Positions 34,165 to 42,838 of a stretch of 46,550 nt of DNA are shown here, one piece after another. Within the stretch, counting starts at the first letter, position 1; each line of letters opens with the position of its first letter. Origin of the DNA: Chromatiaceae bacterium (GTDB taxonomy: Bacteria; Pseudomonadota; Gammaproteobacteria; Chromatiales; Chromatiaceae). A program made the translations under genes and the position numbers. Under the pieces are notes generated by a model that did not search any database, was not told where the DNA came from, and was given only the letters and a program-made list of their open reading frames with translations. The DNA lies in the NCBI GenBank assembly GCA_022340805.1, contig JAJDNF010000062.1:1-46550 (forward strand), read 5' to 3'.

Positions 34165-36270
34165 ATGAATGGCGAAAGTATTGATGTCCTACTGGTTGAA
34201 GATAACCCGCAGGAAGCGGAAATCGTGCGCTTGTATCTGGCCAAGCGATATTCGCACAAGTACAGCATTCGCCATGTGCGCAGTATCGGCGGGGCGCTGA
34301 ACGATCTCGCCACCGGGCAGGTGCCCAGCATCATCCTGCTCGATCTGCATCTTCCGGACACCAAGGGTCTGGAGGGCTACCGGCACATCGCCGGTGCCGC
34401 ATCCGGTGTGCCGATCATCATCCTGACCAATTTCAACGAGGAGCGAACCGCGGCGAGCGCCGTGCGCAGCGGTGCCCAGGACTACCTGATCAAGCGCGAG
34501 GTCAACGCGGCTCTGCTGCACCGCGCGATCCTGTATGCGATCGAGCGGCAGCGTGCGGAGCAGGCCCTGGTGAAGATGAAGGAGCGCTACGCGCTAGCGG
34601 TGGCGGGCGCCAACGACTGCATCTGGGAATGGGACGCCGCCAGCGACCAGGCGTATTTTTCGCCGCGTTGGAACGAATTGCTGGGATTGCCCGGGGACGC
34701 CGTCGCCGATCAGCTGCAAGACTGGTTCGACCGGGTACACCCGGAGGACGTCGCCGAGTTGCGTCGGATGGTGCGCACCAGACTCGATTCCGAGCGCCAC
34801 CACTTCGAACACGAGCACCGCCTGCGGCACGAGAGCGGTGACTACGTCTGGGTCTATGCGCGCGGCGTGGTCCTGGCCGACGCGGCCGGCCGGCCGACGC
34901 GGATGGCCGGGTCGATCAGCAGTATCGCCAAGCGCAAGGAGACCGAGAACGAGTTGGTCCATCGCGCGCTGCATGACCCGCTGACCGGGTTGCCCAACCG
35001 GGTTTTGTTCATCGACCGCCTGCAGCAGGCGCTGCGCCGTTTCAAGCGCAACAACGCACTGCGCTTCGCGGTTCTCTACTTTGATCTGGACCGCTTCAAG
35101 TTCGTCAACGACAGTCTCGGCCACTCGGCCGGGGACAGTCTGCTGGTGTCGATCGCGCGGCGCCTGATGAGCGTGATCCGGCCCGGCGACACGGTCGCGC
35201 GCATGGGCGGTGACGAGTTTGCGGTTCTGGTCAGTGATATCGACGACGAATCCAGCACTGCACAGGTCGCAGAGCGTATCCACACACTGTTCCAGCAGGA
35301 GTTCTCGATCGCTGGTCGGGGCATGTATACCAGCGCCAGTATCGGCGTGGCCGTTGCGACGGAACAATACGAGTCACCCGAAGAGCTGCTGCGTGACGCC
35401 GACCTGGCGATGTACCGGGCCAAGCGTTCCGAGACCGAAAGCACGGTGATCTTCGATACCACCATGCACCAGGCCGCGGTATCCCGCCTGAACCTGGAGA
35501 CCGACCTGCGGCGGGCCGTCGCGCGCGGCGAGTTCGTCGTCTATTACCAGCCGATCGTGACCCTGTCCGAGCAGCGAATCGTCGCGTTCGAGGCATTGCT
35601 GCGCTGGCTGCACCCGGAAAGGGGGCTGCTCTCGCCGGACAGTTTTCTGGCCGTTGTCGAAGATACCGGCATGCTTGCGACGCTGAGCTGGTGGGTCCTC
35701 GAGGAGGCCTGCCGGCAGGCCCGCGAGTGGCGCAATGTGTTCGCCAACGGCACGTCGCTGGGGATGAGCGTGAATGTGTCTGCGAGTATGTTCAGGGCGG
35801 AGCATTCCGCGCAGCGCGTGAAGAACATTGTCCTGGACAGCGGCATTGCCCCGCAGGATCTCTCGCTGGAGCTGACCGAGCGCGACTGCATGGATCACGA
35901 GGAAGCCACCCAGGCCGTCCTGGCGGAACTGCGCGCGTTCGGCGTGAAGATCCACATGGACGATTTCGGTACCGGTTACTCGTCACTTTCGTATCTGCAG
36001 CGCTGTGCCTACGATACCCTGAAGATCGACCGGTCGTTCGTGCAGACCCTGGGCAGCGAGGAGCAAAGCCAGGCAATCATCAAGACGATCGTCGGGCTCG
36101 GCCGGATGCTGAACATGAACGTGGTTGCCGAGGGCGTCGAGTCGCGTGGCCAGCTCGATGCGCTGGTTTCGATGCAATGTCCAGAGGCGCAGGGATTCTG
36201 GTTCTCCAGGCCGGTCCCGGCGGGTGAGGCGTCCGAGTTGTTGCGGCATTCCCGACAGCTGGAACACTGA
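34165..36270 (+). CDS. REC-PAS-GGDEF-EAL c-di-GMP regulator
   Basis: The 701-residue protein has a receiver (D60, K110), a PAS domain (about 140-258), a GGDEF domain and an EAL domain. The cyclase motif GGDEF is intact at 348-352, and the allosteric site RPGD (339-342) has the correct spacing. The phosphodiesterase motifs are also intact: EALLRW at 476-481, ELTERD, MDDFGTGYSSLSYL at 598-611 and KIDRSFV. Both c-di-GMP synthesis and breakdown are therefore possible, and which one dominates cannot be told from sequence. The upstream kinase probably phosphorylates the receiver. Confidence 0.94.
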   Translation: MNGESIDVLLVEDNPQEAEIVRLYLAKRYSHKYSIRHVRSIGGALNDLATGQVPSIILLDLHLPDTKGLEGYRHIAGAASGVPIIILTNFNEERTAASAVRSGAQDYLIKREVNAALLHRAILYAIERQRAEQALVKMKERYALAVAGANDCIWEWDAASDQAYFSPRWNELLGLPGDAVADQLQDWFDRVHPEDVAELRRMVRTRLDSERHHFEHEHRLRHESGDYVWVYARGVVLADAAGRPTRMAGSISSIAKRKETENELVHRALHDPLTGLPNRVLFIDRLQQALRRFKRNNALRFAVLYFDLDRFKFVNDSLGHSAGDSLLVSIARRLMSVIRPGDTVARMGGDEFAVLVSDIDDESSTAQVAERIHTLFQQEFSIAGRGMYTSASIGVAVATEQYESPEELLRDADLAMYRAKRSETESTVIFDTTMHQAAVSRLNLETDLRRAVARGEFVVYYQPIVTLSEQRIVAFEALLRWLHPERGLLSPDSFLAVVEDTGMLATLSWWVLEEACRQAREWRNVFANGTSLGMSVNVSASMFRAEHSAQRVKNIVLDSGIAPQDLSLELTERDCMDHEEATQAVLAELRAFGVKIHMDDFGTGYSSLSYLQRCAYDTLKIDRSFVQTLGSEEQSQAIIKTIVGLGRMLNMNVVAEGVESRGQLDALVSMQCPEAQGFWFSRPVPAGEASELLRHSRQLEH

Positions 36271-36462
36271 ACGAGGCAGGCCTCTCCCCGGCCTGGTTCC
36301 CGCTGATTCAGCTGAGCCGGGTCAAATTGCGCTGAATTCCCTGGTTCTGCGACGGTTGCAATCGGCGGAATGTGCCAGAATGACCCAAGAGCCATCTTGT
36401 TGCCGGAGTCTTTGAGGAAAGATGCAGGACGGCAACCGGCAAACGATATCAGCGGCTGAACA

Positions 36463-37044
36463 ATGTCAAACGACCGTCCTGACCACCGACCCAGCAACGA
36501 CGAGGCGATTCTTCAGCAACAGTACCTGCGGGCGCTGAGCTCGTTCGAAGGTATCGTCCTCAGCCAGATCGACGTCAAGAACAAGCTCGGCGACCGGCTC
36601 AATTACAGCATCCGCGCGGGCCTGATCATCCTGTTCGTCATCGCGTTCTCGATTCTGGTCCTGCTGCTGACGCTGAGCTCGCAGATCAATCGGATCTCTA
36701 GCGTCGTCGGCCTGATGAATGCCAGTTTTTCACAGGTGTCGACGCGGATGGGCGAGATCACCGAGTATCTCGGCTCGATGGAGGCCCAGGTGGCGCAGCT
36801 CGAGTCCATTGGCGCCAGCACTACCACGATGCGGTCCGAGATCGCCGCCATCGGCGAGACCACCGGGAGTATCGAGACAAATCTGACCGACATCGGTCTG
36901 CAGATGACCGGCAGCCGGCTGAACGTGGAGAACATCGCGGTCACCATGAACGCGATGAACCAGGAGGTGCAGGGAATGAGTGTGGAGATGCACCGGATGG
37001 CGAAGCCGGCGCGCGCCATCAACAAGATGTTCCCGTTTCCGTAA
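36463..37044 (+). CDS. Membrane-anchored coiled-coil protein, first of a pair, unknown function
   Basis: I do not recognise a family. The 193-residue protein has a cytoplasmic N-terminus (about 1-50), one strong span (about 51-72, AGLIILFVIAFSILVLLLTL), and then a long heptad-like helical region (75-180) rich in Met, Ser, Thr and Ile with small polar spacing (VSTRMGEITEYLGSMEAQVAQLESIG). It ends in RMAKPARAINKMFPFP. The next gene has the same plan and a similar ending, so the two are probably paralogues. The ATG has no strong ribosome site. Position between a c-di-GMP gene and minC gives no direct clue to function. Confidence 0.78.
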   Translation: MSNDRPDHRPSNDEAILQQQYLRALSSFEGIVLSQIDVKNKLGDRLNYSIRAGLIILFVIAFSILVLLLTLSSQINRISSVVGLMNASFSQVSTRMGEITEYLGSMEAQVAQLESIGASTTTMRSEIAAIGETTGSIETNLTDIGLQMTGSRLNVENIAVTMNAMNQEVQGMSVEMHRMAKPARAINKMFPFP

Positions 37045-37110
37045 TCCGTGGGCAGGCGAGCTTGACAGACTACCGCATGCGTGATGCCTCGAGCCTGATG
37101 GCGGTGTCTC

Positions 37111-37653
37111 GTGGGCATTGATCCGCGCAGCCCGATCATCCAGGTCATGGCGCGGCTGGGTCGCGAGACCCAGCTGCACCTGGATGAGCGGCATCGGCAT
37201 TTCAAGATTACCGACGGGGTGATCCTGGTCATCTCCCTGCTGCTGGTTCTGTTGGCATGCGTCAACGTGTATTACGTCACCGTGCTGTACCAGGATCTCA
37301 ACGGCATCGTCAGCAATATGGACTCGATGTACGAAAACCTGGAGCGCATCGACCATGACATGGACCTGGTCAACCAGCGCGTGGAGCGGTTCGACAGGCA
37401 CATGCAGCACATGGGGCCGATCACCGCGCATATGCAGGCGATGCGCGAGGTGATGCCGCATCTGCGCGAGAACATGCAGAACATCGAGGCCGAGATGAGC
37501 GGGATCGATGAAAACATGCAGCAGATGACCTGGGCCATGGGCGGTATTGCCCGGCAGATGCAGAATATGACCGGCGGCATGAGCGTGATGCGCCAGAATG
37601 TCCACCAGATTTCCGGGCCCATGGGGGCGATGAACCCGATCCTGCCGAATTGA
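37111..37653 (+). CDS. Membrane-anchored methionine-rich coiled-coil protein, second of a pair
   Basis: The 180-residue protein has a basic N-terminus (1-32), one span (about 35-57, VILVISLLLVLLACVNVYYV) and a helical domain in which methionine recurs every three or four residues (HMQHMGPITAHMQAMREVM and on to QMQNMTGGMSVMRQ). The end QISGPMGAMNPILPN resembles the end of the preceding protein. Start is GTG 37111; a stop lies in frame a few codons upstream. It is separated from minC by 109 nt that contain a promoter-like palindrome, so it is probably not in the min operon itself. Function is unknown. Confidence 0.78.
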   Translation: MGIDPRSPIIQVMARLGRETQLHLDERHRHFKITDGVILVISLLLVLLACVNVYYVTVLYQDLNGIVSNMDSMYENLERIDHDMDLVNQRVERFDRHMQHMGPITAHMQAMREVMPHLRENMQNIEAEMSGIDENMQQMTWAMGGIARQMQNMTGGMSVMRQNVHQISGPMGAMNPILPN

Positions 37654-37705
37654 AGCCGCCGCCGGGCGGCCGCATTTTTGTGAGGCAGCCGCCACAACGG
37701 GCAGT

Positions 37706-37722
37706 AAATTCATATAGAATTT
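37706..37722 (+). promoter_or_regulatory. Palindrome with candidate -10 upstream of minC
   Basis: AAATTC and GAATTT flank ATATA, a perfect inverted repeat 40 nt before the minC ATG. TATAGA inside it could be the -10 of the min operon; the -35 is unclear. Confidence 0.45.
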
Positions 37723-37762
37723 CGACCCCAGAAACCAACCCATTGCCGGAGTTGTACAAGGC

Positions 37763-38482
37763 ATGTCCGAGGCACCTGCCCGTAGCGAGCCGTCCCCAGC
37801 CCCTTTCGACATGAAGGCCGGGCAGTTCACGATCCCGACCCTGGTATTGCGGGACCTCGACGTTGCCGGTCTGGATGCCTTCCTGACGCAGCAGGTGGCC
37901 CGCCTGCCGTCGTTCTTCGATCAGGCGCCGGTGGCGATTGACCTGTCGGCGCTGCCGGATCGCGAGCAGCTCTCGGATTTCCCGATGATTGTCGGCATGC
38001 TGCGCGGACACGGAATGATACCGGTCGGTGTGCGTGGCGCCTCGGCAGAGCAGAAGGCGCAGGCGCTGGCCCTGGAGCTGGCGATCATGCCGGCCGGACG
38101 CAAGGCGCCGGCGGCCAAGGCCTCCCCGCTGCCGCGCGAGTCCGCGCTGGCGCCCAACCGCACCATGGTCATCGAGAAGCCGGTCCGGTCGGGGCAGCGG
38201 ATCTATGCCGATGGCGGCGACCTGGTGTTGCTCGCCGGCGTCAGTTCCGGTGCCGAGATCATGGCCGATGGCCACATTCATGCCTATGGGCCGCTGCGCG
38301 GGCGGGCAATGGCCGGCGTGTCGGGAGACGCCACGGCCAGGATATTCTGTCGTGAGCTCGGTGCCGAACTGGTCTCGATCGCCGGTCGCTACCGGGTGAG
38401 TGAGAATCTGGACAGACGCTATCTGGGGCGCGCGGTGCAGATCTGGCTGTCCGACGACGCGCTCAAGTTCGAGCTGTTCTGA
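37763..38482 (+). CDS. minC: Septum-site determining protein MinC
   Basis: The 239-residue protein inhibits FtsZ assembly away from midcell. The N-terminal domain (about 15-110, FTIPTLVLRDLDVAGLDAFLTQQVARLPSFF, then VAIDLSALP) is the FtsZ-inhibiting part. A Pro/Ala-rich linker follows (about 112-135). The C-terminal beta-helix (RSGQRIYADGGDLVLLAGVSSGAEIMADGHIHAYGPLRGRAMAG) binds MinD and self-associates. Length and order with minD and minE are as in E. coli. Confidence 0.96.
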   Translation: MSEAPARSEPSPAPFDMKAGQFTIPTLVLRDLDVAGLDAFLTQQVARLPSFFDQAPVAIDLSALPDREQLSDFPMIVGMLRGHGMIPVGVRGASAEQKAQALALELAIMPAGRKAPAAKASPLPRESALAPNRTMVIEKPVRSGQRIYADGGDLVLLAGVSSGAEIMADGHIHAYGPLRGRAMAGVSGDATARIFCRELGAELVSIAGRYRVSENLDRRYLGRAVQIWLSDDALKFELF

Positions 38483-38542
38483 CATGGCCGAAACAGGCGC
38501 AAACCGACCAACGCGGACCTTCGGTCCACAGGAGTAGTTAAG

Positions 38543-39352
38543 TTGGCAAGAATCATCGTTGTAACCTCCGGAAAAGGTGGGGTGGGCAAGACTACGACCA
38601 GCGCGGCATTTGCGATGGGTCTGGCCGAACGCGGGTTCAAGACGGTCGTGATCGACTTCGACGTCGGTCTGCGCAACCTTGACCTGATCATGGGCTGTGA
38701 ACGCCGCGTGGTGTATGACTTCGTCAACGTGATCAGCGGCGAGGCCAATGTCGGGCAGGCCATGATCAAGGACAAGCGCAATCCGAACCTGTTCATCCTT
38801 CCCGCCTCGCAGACACGCGACAAGGAAGCGCTTAGTATCGACGGAGTGGGCCGGGTGCTGGATGAACTCGCCAAGGAGTTCGAGTTCATCGTCTGCGACT
38901 CTCCGGCCGGGATCGAGAAGGGGGCGACGATGGCGATGTATTTCGCCGATGACGCCATCGTGGTGACCAATCCAGAGGTCTCGTCGGTGCGCGACTCGGA
39001 CCGGATGATCGGTATCCTGTCGAGCAAATCGCGCCGCGCGGAGCAGGGCCTCGAGGGGATCCGCGAATTTCTCCTGGTCACGCGCTACTCGCCTGAGCGG
39101 GTGCAGCGCGGTGAGATGCTGGCCCTGGAGGATGTGCAGGATATCCTTTCACTCGACCTGATCGGCGTGATCCCCGATTCACCCTCGGTGCTGAACGCGT
39201 CGAACGCCGGCGTGCCGGTGATCCTGGATCGCGAGAGCAGCGCAGGCCAGGCGTATAGCGATATGGTGTCGCGTTACCTTGGCGAGGACCTGCCGCATCG
39301 CTTTCTTACGGTCGAGAAAAAGGGCCTGTTCGGCCGTCTGTTCAGGGGGTGA
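38543..39352 (+). CDS. minD: Septum-site determining ATPase MinD
   Basis: The 269-residue membrane-associated ATPase recruits MinC and oscillates with MinE. The deviant Walker A is GKGGVGKTTTSAAFAMG (about 10-26), followed by VVIDFDVGLRNLDLIMG, VCDSPAGIEKGATMAM and the C-terminal amphipathic membrane-targeting helix (KKGLFGRLFRG). It starts with TTG, 9 nt after AGGAG, which fits the family N-terminus ARIIVVTSGKGG. minE begins 2 nt after its stop. Confidence 0.97.
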   Translation: MARIIVVTSGKGGVGKTTTSAAFAMGLAERGFKTVVIDFDVGLRNLDLIMGCERRVVYDFVNVISGEANVGQAMIKDKRNPNLFILPASQTRDKEALSIDGVGRVLDELAKEFEFIVCDSPAGIEKGATMAMYFADDAIVVTNPEVSSVRDSDRMIGILSSKSRRAEQGLEGIREFLLVTRYSPERVQRGEMLALEDVQDILSLDLIGVIPDSPSVLNASNAGVPVILDRESSAGQAYSDMVSRYLGEDLPHRFLTVEKKGLFGRLFRG

Positions 39353-39354
39353 GC

Positions 39355-39603
39355 ATGGCACTGCTCGATTATTTCAGACAGCGCAAGACCACCGGCTCCG
39401 CGGCGATCGCCAAGGAACGCCTGCAGATCCTCGTGGCACATGACCGGCGTGGCGGTGGGCCGTCGTATCTGCCGCAGTTGAAGAACGACCTGTTGAAGGT
39501 GATTCGCAAATACGTGGCAGTCGACAACGACGCGGTCTCGGTCAATCTCGAGCGCGACGGCGCGCAGGAGATCCTGGAGCTGAATATCGTATTGCCGGAT
39601 TAG
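39355..39603 (+). CDS. minE: Cell division topological specificity factor MinE
   Basis: The 82-residue protein stimulates the MinD ATPase and restricts MinC inhibition to the poles. I chose ATG 39355 (MALLDYFRQRKTTGSAAIAK), with AGGGGG 5 nt upstream, over a GTG at 39349, because E. coli MinE begins at the equivalent residue. The anti-MinCD helix region AIAKERLQILVAHDR and the C-terminal dimerisation strands (VSVNLERDGAQEILELNIVLP) are present. A 6-bp hairpin (39602-39617) follows the stop. Confidence 0.96.
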   Translation: MALLDYFRQRKTTGSAAIAKERLQILVAHDRRGGGPSYLPQLKNDLLKVIRKYVAVDNDAVSVNLERDGAQEILELNIVLPD

Positions 39604-39754
39604 CCCCGACAGGGGCTGGTGCAGGGGTCGTTCGAATCATGCCGCGCGATCTTCCTGCCGACCGGGGACTGGCCGGGCAGCCGTCACGGTCCTGCCGGGG
39701 CGAGCCGCGCAGACCAGGCTCGGCCGGCCGGGTGCGCGGGCATTGGCCGACCGA

Positions 39755-40609
39755 TCAACTGCCGAGTTGGGACTGCTTCGCCGTGGGGATGCCTTCCAGC
39801 TTCAGCGGGATGACCTGCTCGGTGGTCTGCAGGCCGCGCCGGAACAGGTCCTCCTTCTGCTCGCTGGACAGTGCGAACTCGACCGGCGAGATGTTGCCGG
39901 TTTCGATCACTACCGTGTTTCGCCAGTAAGGATCGCTGATGTATTCGCGCGAGATGCTGGTCATGAAGGTGCGGATCAGCATCATCACGTAGTCGGGCAG
40001 CGGAAAGACCCGCGATTCCCGGATCTCGACCGCCTCGCGGTTGGAGCGCAGGCGAAAGTAGACCACCGGCGTGTCGTCGTCAGACCACTGCCGGTACAGC
40101 GCGTCCTCGGCTAGGATGCTGCCGTCGACCATCAGGTGGTGCTTGTACTTCTCGAACGTGAACAGCAGCGGGATGCCCATCGAGAAGCGCACCGCGCGCG
40201 CGACCCGAAAGTCCGGCGAGTGCGCGCTGTCGAACACGACCGGCTCGCCCGAGCGCACGTCGGTGGCCACCACGTGCAGCTCTCTGTCCAGCTGGGCGAA
40301 GGTCGCCCCCTTGAGCTGGTCGTCGAGCCAGCTTTCGAAGCGCTCGCCGGTCGACAGGCCGCCGGCGAACAACAATTGTTTGAGCGAAAAGCCGCGAAAC
40401 TGGCGAAAATCGACCGCAAAAGCGAGGTTTTTCAGGTATTCGGTCGAGTAGCCGTAGGCGTAAAGCGATGCGACGATGCTGCCGCCGGAGACCCCGACCA
40501 GCCGTTCCACGCGGTACTGCATTTGCTCCAGCGCGGTCAGTATGCCGACGTGCGCGGGCAGGCGCGTCCCACCGCCGGCCAGCACAGGAATCATTTTTCT
40601 ATCTCGCAT
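39755..40609 (-). CDS. Patatin-like phospholipase family protein
   Basis: The 284-residue protein has the patatin features: the oxyanion Gly-rich turn AGGGTRLPAHVG near the N-terminus, the nucleophile elbow GVSGGS with Ser41, and the catalytic Asp in VDGS (D162). Members hydrolyse acyl ester bonds of lipids, and bacterial ones are mostly intracellular or secreted by type III/V routes. There is no signal peptide. An ATG at 40594 (MIPVLAGGG) has GAGA at a better distance and could be the true start. It is not linked to the convergent min genes. Confidence 0.9.
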   Translation of the reverse strand: MRDRKMIPVLAGGGTRLPAHVGILTALEQMQYRVERLVGVSGGSIVASLYAYGYSTEYLKNLAFAVDFRQFRGFSLKQLLFAGGLSTGERFESWLDDQLKGATFAQLDRELHVVATDVRSGEPVVFDSAHSPDFRVARAVRFSMGIPLLFTFEKYKHHLMVDGSILAEDALYRQWSDDDTPVVYFRLRSNREAVEIRESRVFPLPDYVMMLIRTFMTSISREYISDPYWRNTVVIETGNISPVEFALSSEQKEDLFRRGLQTTEQVIPLKLEGIPTAKQSQLGS

Positions 40610-40711
40610 GACCTTGCTAGCGGCGAGCGGTCGCTTCTCTTGACCGTGAGAATGGCGCTAACAGCCTGATGTTACGGGGATTTGACTCGGGAAGCGGTCG
40701 ATGCCGCCGGG

Positions 40712-41788
40712 TCAGCGGTAGCGGCAGTGAACCCGCCGCGTGATCCGGGTGAACAGTTCGTAGGAGATCGTGTCGCAGCGCGCCGCCACCTCGTTGGCGC
40801 TGAGCTGGTCGCCCCATAGCTGCACCGGGTCGCCAATCCGCGCCTCCGCTTGGGTGCTGAGATCGACGGTCAGCATGTCCATTGAAACGCGCCCGATCAG
40901 CTGCGTGCGTCTGCCGTTGACCACGACCGGCGTGCCGTCCGGGGCATGTCGCGGGTAGCCGTCGGCATAGCCGATCGCCACCACCCCGACGCGGGTCGGC
41001 CGGTCGCAGACGTAGCGGGCGCCGTAGCCAATCGCTTCGCCTGCGGCGAGGTCGTGCATCGCGATCAGGCGTGATTCCAGCCGCATCACCGGGCTGAGAG
41101 CGGTGCTTTGCTGTGTGTCGCCGTCGAGCGGCGAACTGCCGTACAGCATGATGCCGGGCCGGATCCAGTCGCCGTGGGTGGCCGGCCAGGCCATCACGGC
41201 TGCCGAATTGGCCAGGCTGCGCGCGCCCTCGATGCCGTCGATCGCCCGCTCGAACCGTGCGAGCTGATTTGTAGTCGCCGGGTTTGCGGTCTCGTCGGCG
41301 CAGGCAAAGTGCGACATCAGCACCACATCCCGGACATTTGGGCTGTCGACCAGTTGTCGATACACCGCGTGCAGTTCATGCGGGGCAAAACCGAGCCGGT
41401 GCATGCCGGTGTCGACCTTGAGCCAGACCCTCAGTGGCCGCACCGGGCGGGCCGACAGTAGCCAGTCGAGTTGCACGGGGGAGTGGATCGCCACGCTGAG
41501 GTCGTGCAATGCGGCGTTGCCGATCTCGGCCGGGTCGAACACCCCCTCGAGCAGTGCGATCGGATTGGCTATGCCGGATTCACGCAGCTCCATGGCCTCC
41601 TCGCTGCACGCGACGCCGAACGCGTCCGCCTCGTCGCCCAGCGCCCGTGCCAGTTGCACGGCGCCGTGTCCGTAGGCATTGGCCTTGATCACGGCGAGGG
41701 CGCGCGAATCCGGCGCCAGCGACTTGGCGTGCCGATAGTTGGCGATGAACGCCTGGGTGTCGATGACGGCGGTGGTGGGTCTACTCAT
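40712..41788 (-). CDS. alr: Alanine racemase
   Basis: The 358-residue PLP enzyme converts L- to D-alanine for peptidoglycan. The PLP-binding lysine is K35 in VIKANAYGHGA, and the second catalytic base is the Tyr in IGYGARYVCDRPTRVGVVAIGYADGYPR. The end (SANEVAARCDTISYELFTRITRRVHCRY) is typical of Alr rather than of broad-specificity racemases. Length is normal. The patatin gene follows on the same strand after about 100 nt. Confidence 0.96.
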   Translation of the reverse strand: MSRPTTAVIDTQAFIANYRHAKSLAPDSRALAVIKANAYGHGAVQLARALGDEADAFGVACSEEAMELRESGIANPIALLEGVFDPAEIGNAALHDLSVAIHSPVQLDWLLSARPVRPLRVWLKVDTGMHRLGFAPHELHAVYRQLVDSPNVRDVVLMSHFACADETANPATTNQLARFERAIDGIEGARSLANSAAVMAWPATHGDWIRPGIMLYGSSPLDGDTQQSTALSPVMRLESRLIAMHDLAAGEAIGYGARYVCDRPTRVGVVAIGYADGYPRHAPDGTPVVVNGRRTQLIGRVSMDMLTVDLSTQAEARIGDPVQLWGDQLSANEVAARCDTISYELFTRITRRVHCRYR

Positions 41789-41998
41789 GCGTTGCGATCC
41801 GGCGCGACGGACTGGATGCCTGACGGGGTGTCCGCAGTGTCTTGCAGCCCGTCACGGAAGTCCAGCCAGGGGCGCATGGCCCGGGTCAAGTCGTGAGCGG
41901 CGGGGCGATGCGCCCGGCGCCGGCCAGCTCAGGCTGGGAAAGCCTTACACGACAGGGCAAAATGTGCCGCCATTCCCGACCCCTTTGATGCCGACATC

Positions 41999-42763
41999 AT
42001 GGAACTCCTGCTCGACCCGCATGCCTGGGTAGCCTTTCTGACCCTGACCGCACTCGAGATCGTCCTCGGGATCGACAACATCATCTTCATCACCATCCTC
42101 GCAAACCGTCTGCCGGAGGCGCAACGCGAGCGGGCACGGCGGTCCGGACTGATGTTGGCGATGGGCACGCGTATCCTGCTGCTGCTTTCGCTGGCCTGGG
42201 TGATGCGCCTGACCGAGCCGCTGTTCGAGATCATCGGGTACGCGGTTTCGGGTCGCGACCTGATCCTGTTCTTTGGCGGGCTGTTTCTGATCGCCAAGAG
42301 CACCATGGAGATTCATTCCGCGCTCGAGGGGCCGGAAGAACACAACGTGGCCAGTGCGGCCAAGGTCGGCTTTCTGGGCGTGATCATCCAGATCGGCGTA
42401 CTCGACATCATCTTTTCACTCGACTCGGTGATCACCGCGGTCGGTCTGGCCGAGCACGTGGAGGTGATGATCGTCGCGATTGTCGCCGCGGTGCTGGTCA
42501 TGATGTGGGCCGCGGGTCCAGTCGGCGCGTTCGTCGAGCGGCACCCGACCATCAAGATGCTGGCGCTGTCATTTCTGATCCTGATCGGTGTCGCGCTGGT
42601 CGGCGAGGGCGCGGGTTTCCACATTCCGAAGGGTTACATCTACTTTGCGATGGCCTTCTCGCTGGGCGTCGAGATGCTCAATATCCGCGTGCGGCGCGCG
42701 CGCGCTGTACCAGTGAGCCTGCACAACAAACCGACGGTGCTGTCGCCCGAATCGACCGACTGA
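41999..42763 (+). CDS. TerC-family membrane protein
   Basis: The 254-residue inner-membrane protein shows seven to eight membrane segments. The acidic signature LEIVLGIDNIIFITILANRLP in the first part and IIQIGVLDIIFSLDSVITAVG in the second are the two Asp-containing motifs of TerC. Members are linked to metal ion export, mostly manganese or calcium, during secretion. The segment IPKGYIYFAMAFSLGVEMLN is also conserved. I found no clear yybP-ykoY-type manganese riboswitch upstream, although related genes often have one. It stands alone on the plus strand. Confidence 0.92.
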   Translation: MELLLDPHAWVAFLTLTALEIVLGIDNIIFITILANRLPEAQRERARRSGLMLAMGTRILLLLSLAWVMRLTEPLFEIIGYAVSGRDLILFFGGLFLIAKSTMEIHSALEGPEEHNVASAAKVGFLGVIIQIGVLDIIFSLDSVITAVGLAEHVEVMIVAIVAAVLVMMWAAGPVGAFVERHPTIKMLALSFLILIGVALVGEGAGFHIPKGYIYFAMAFSLGVEMLNIRVRRARAVPVSLHNKPTVLSPESTD

Positions 42764-42838
42764 TCGGCTATCGGTCTAGTTTGCCGCTGCCGCCCCGCGC
42801 GGCTCAATGCCAGCAGCGATCGACAGGCCTGTTGGCTG

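Noticed and set aside
41789..41998. yybP-ykoY manganese riboswitch upstream of the TerC gene
   Set aside because: I looked for it because TerC genes often carry one, but the conserved internal loops could not be found.
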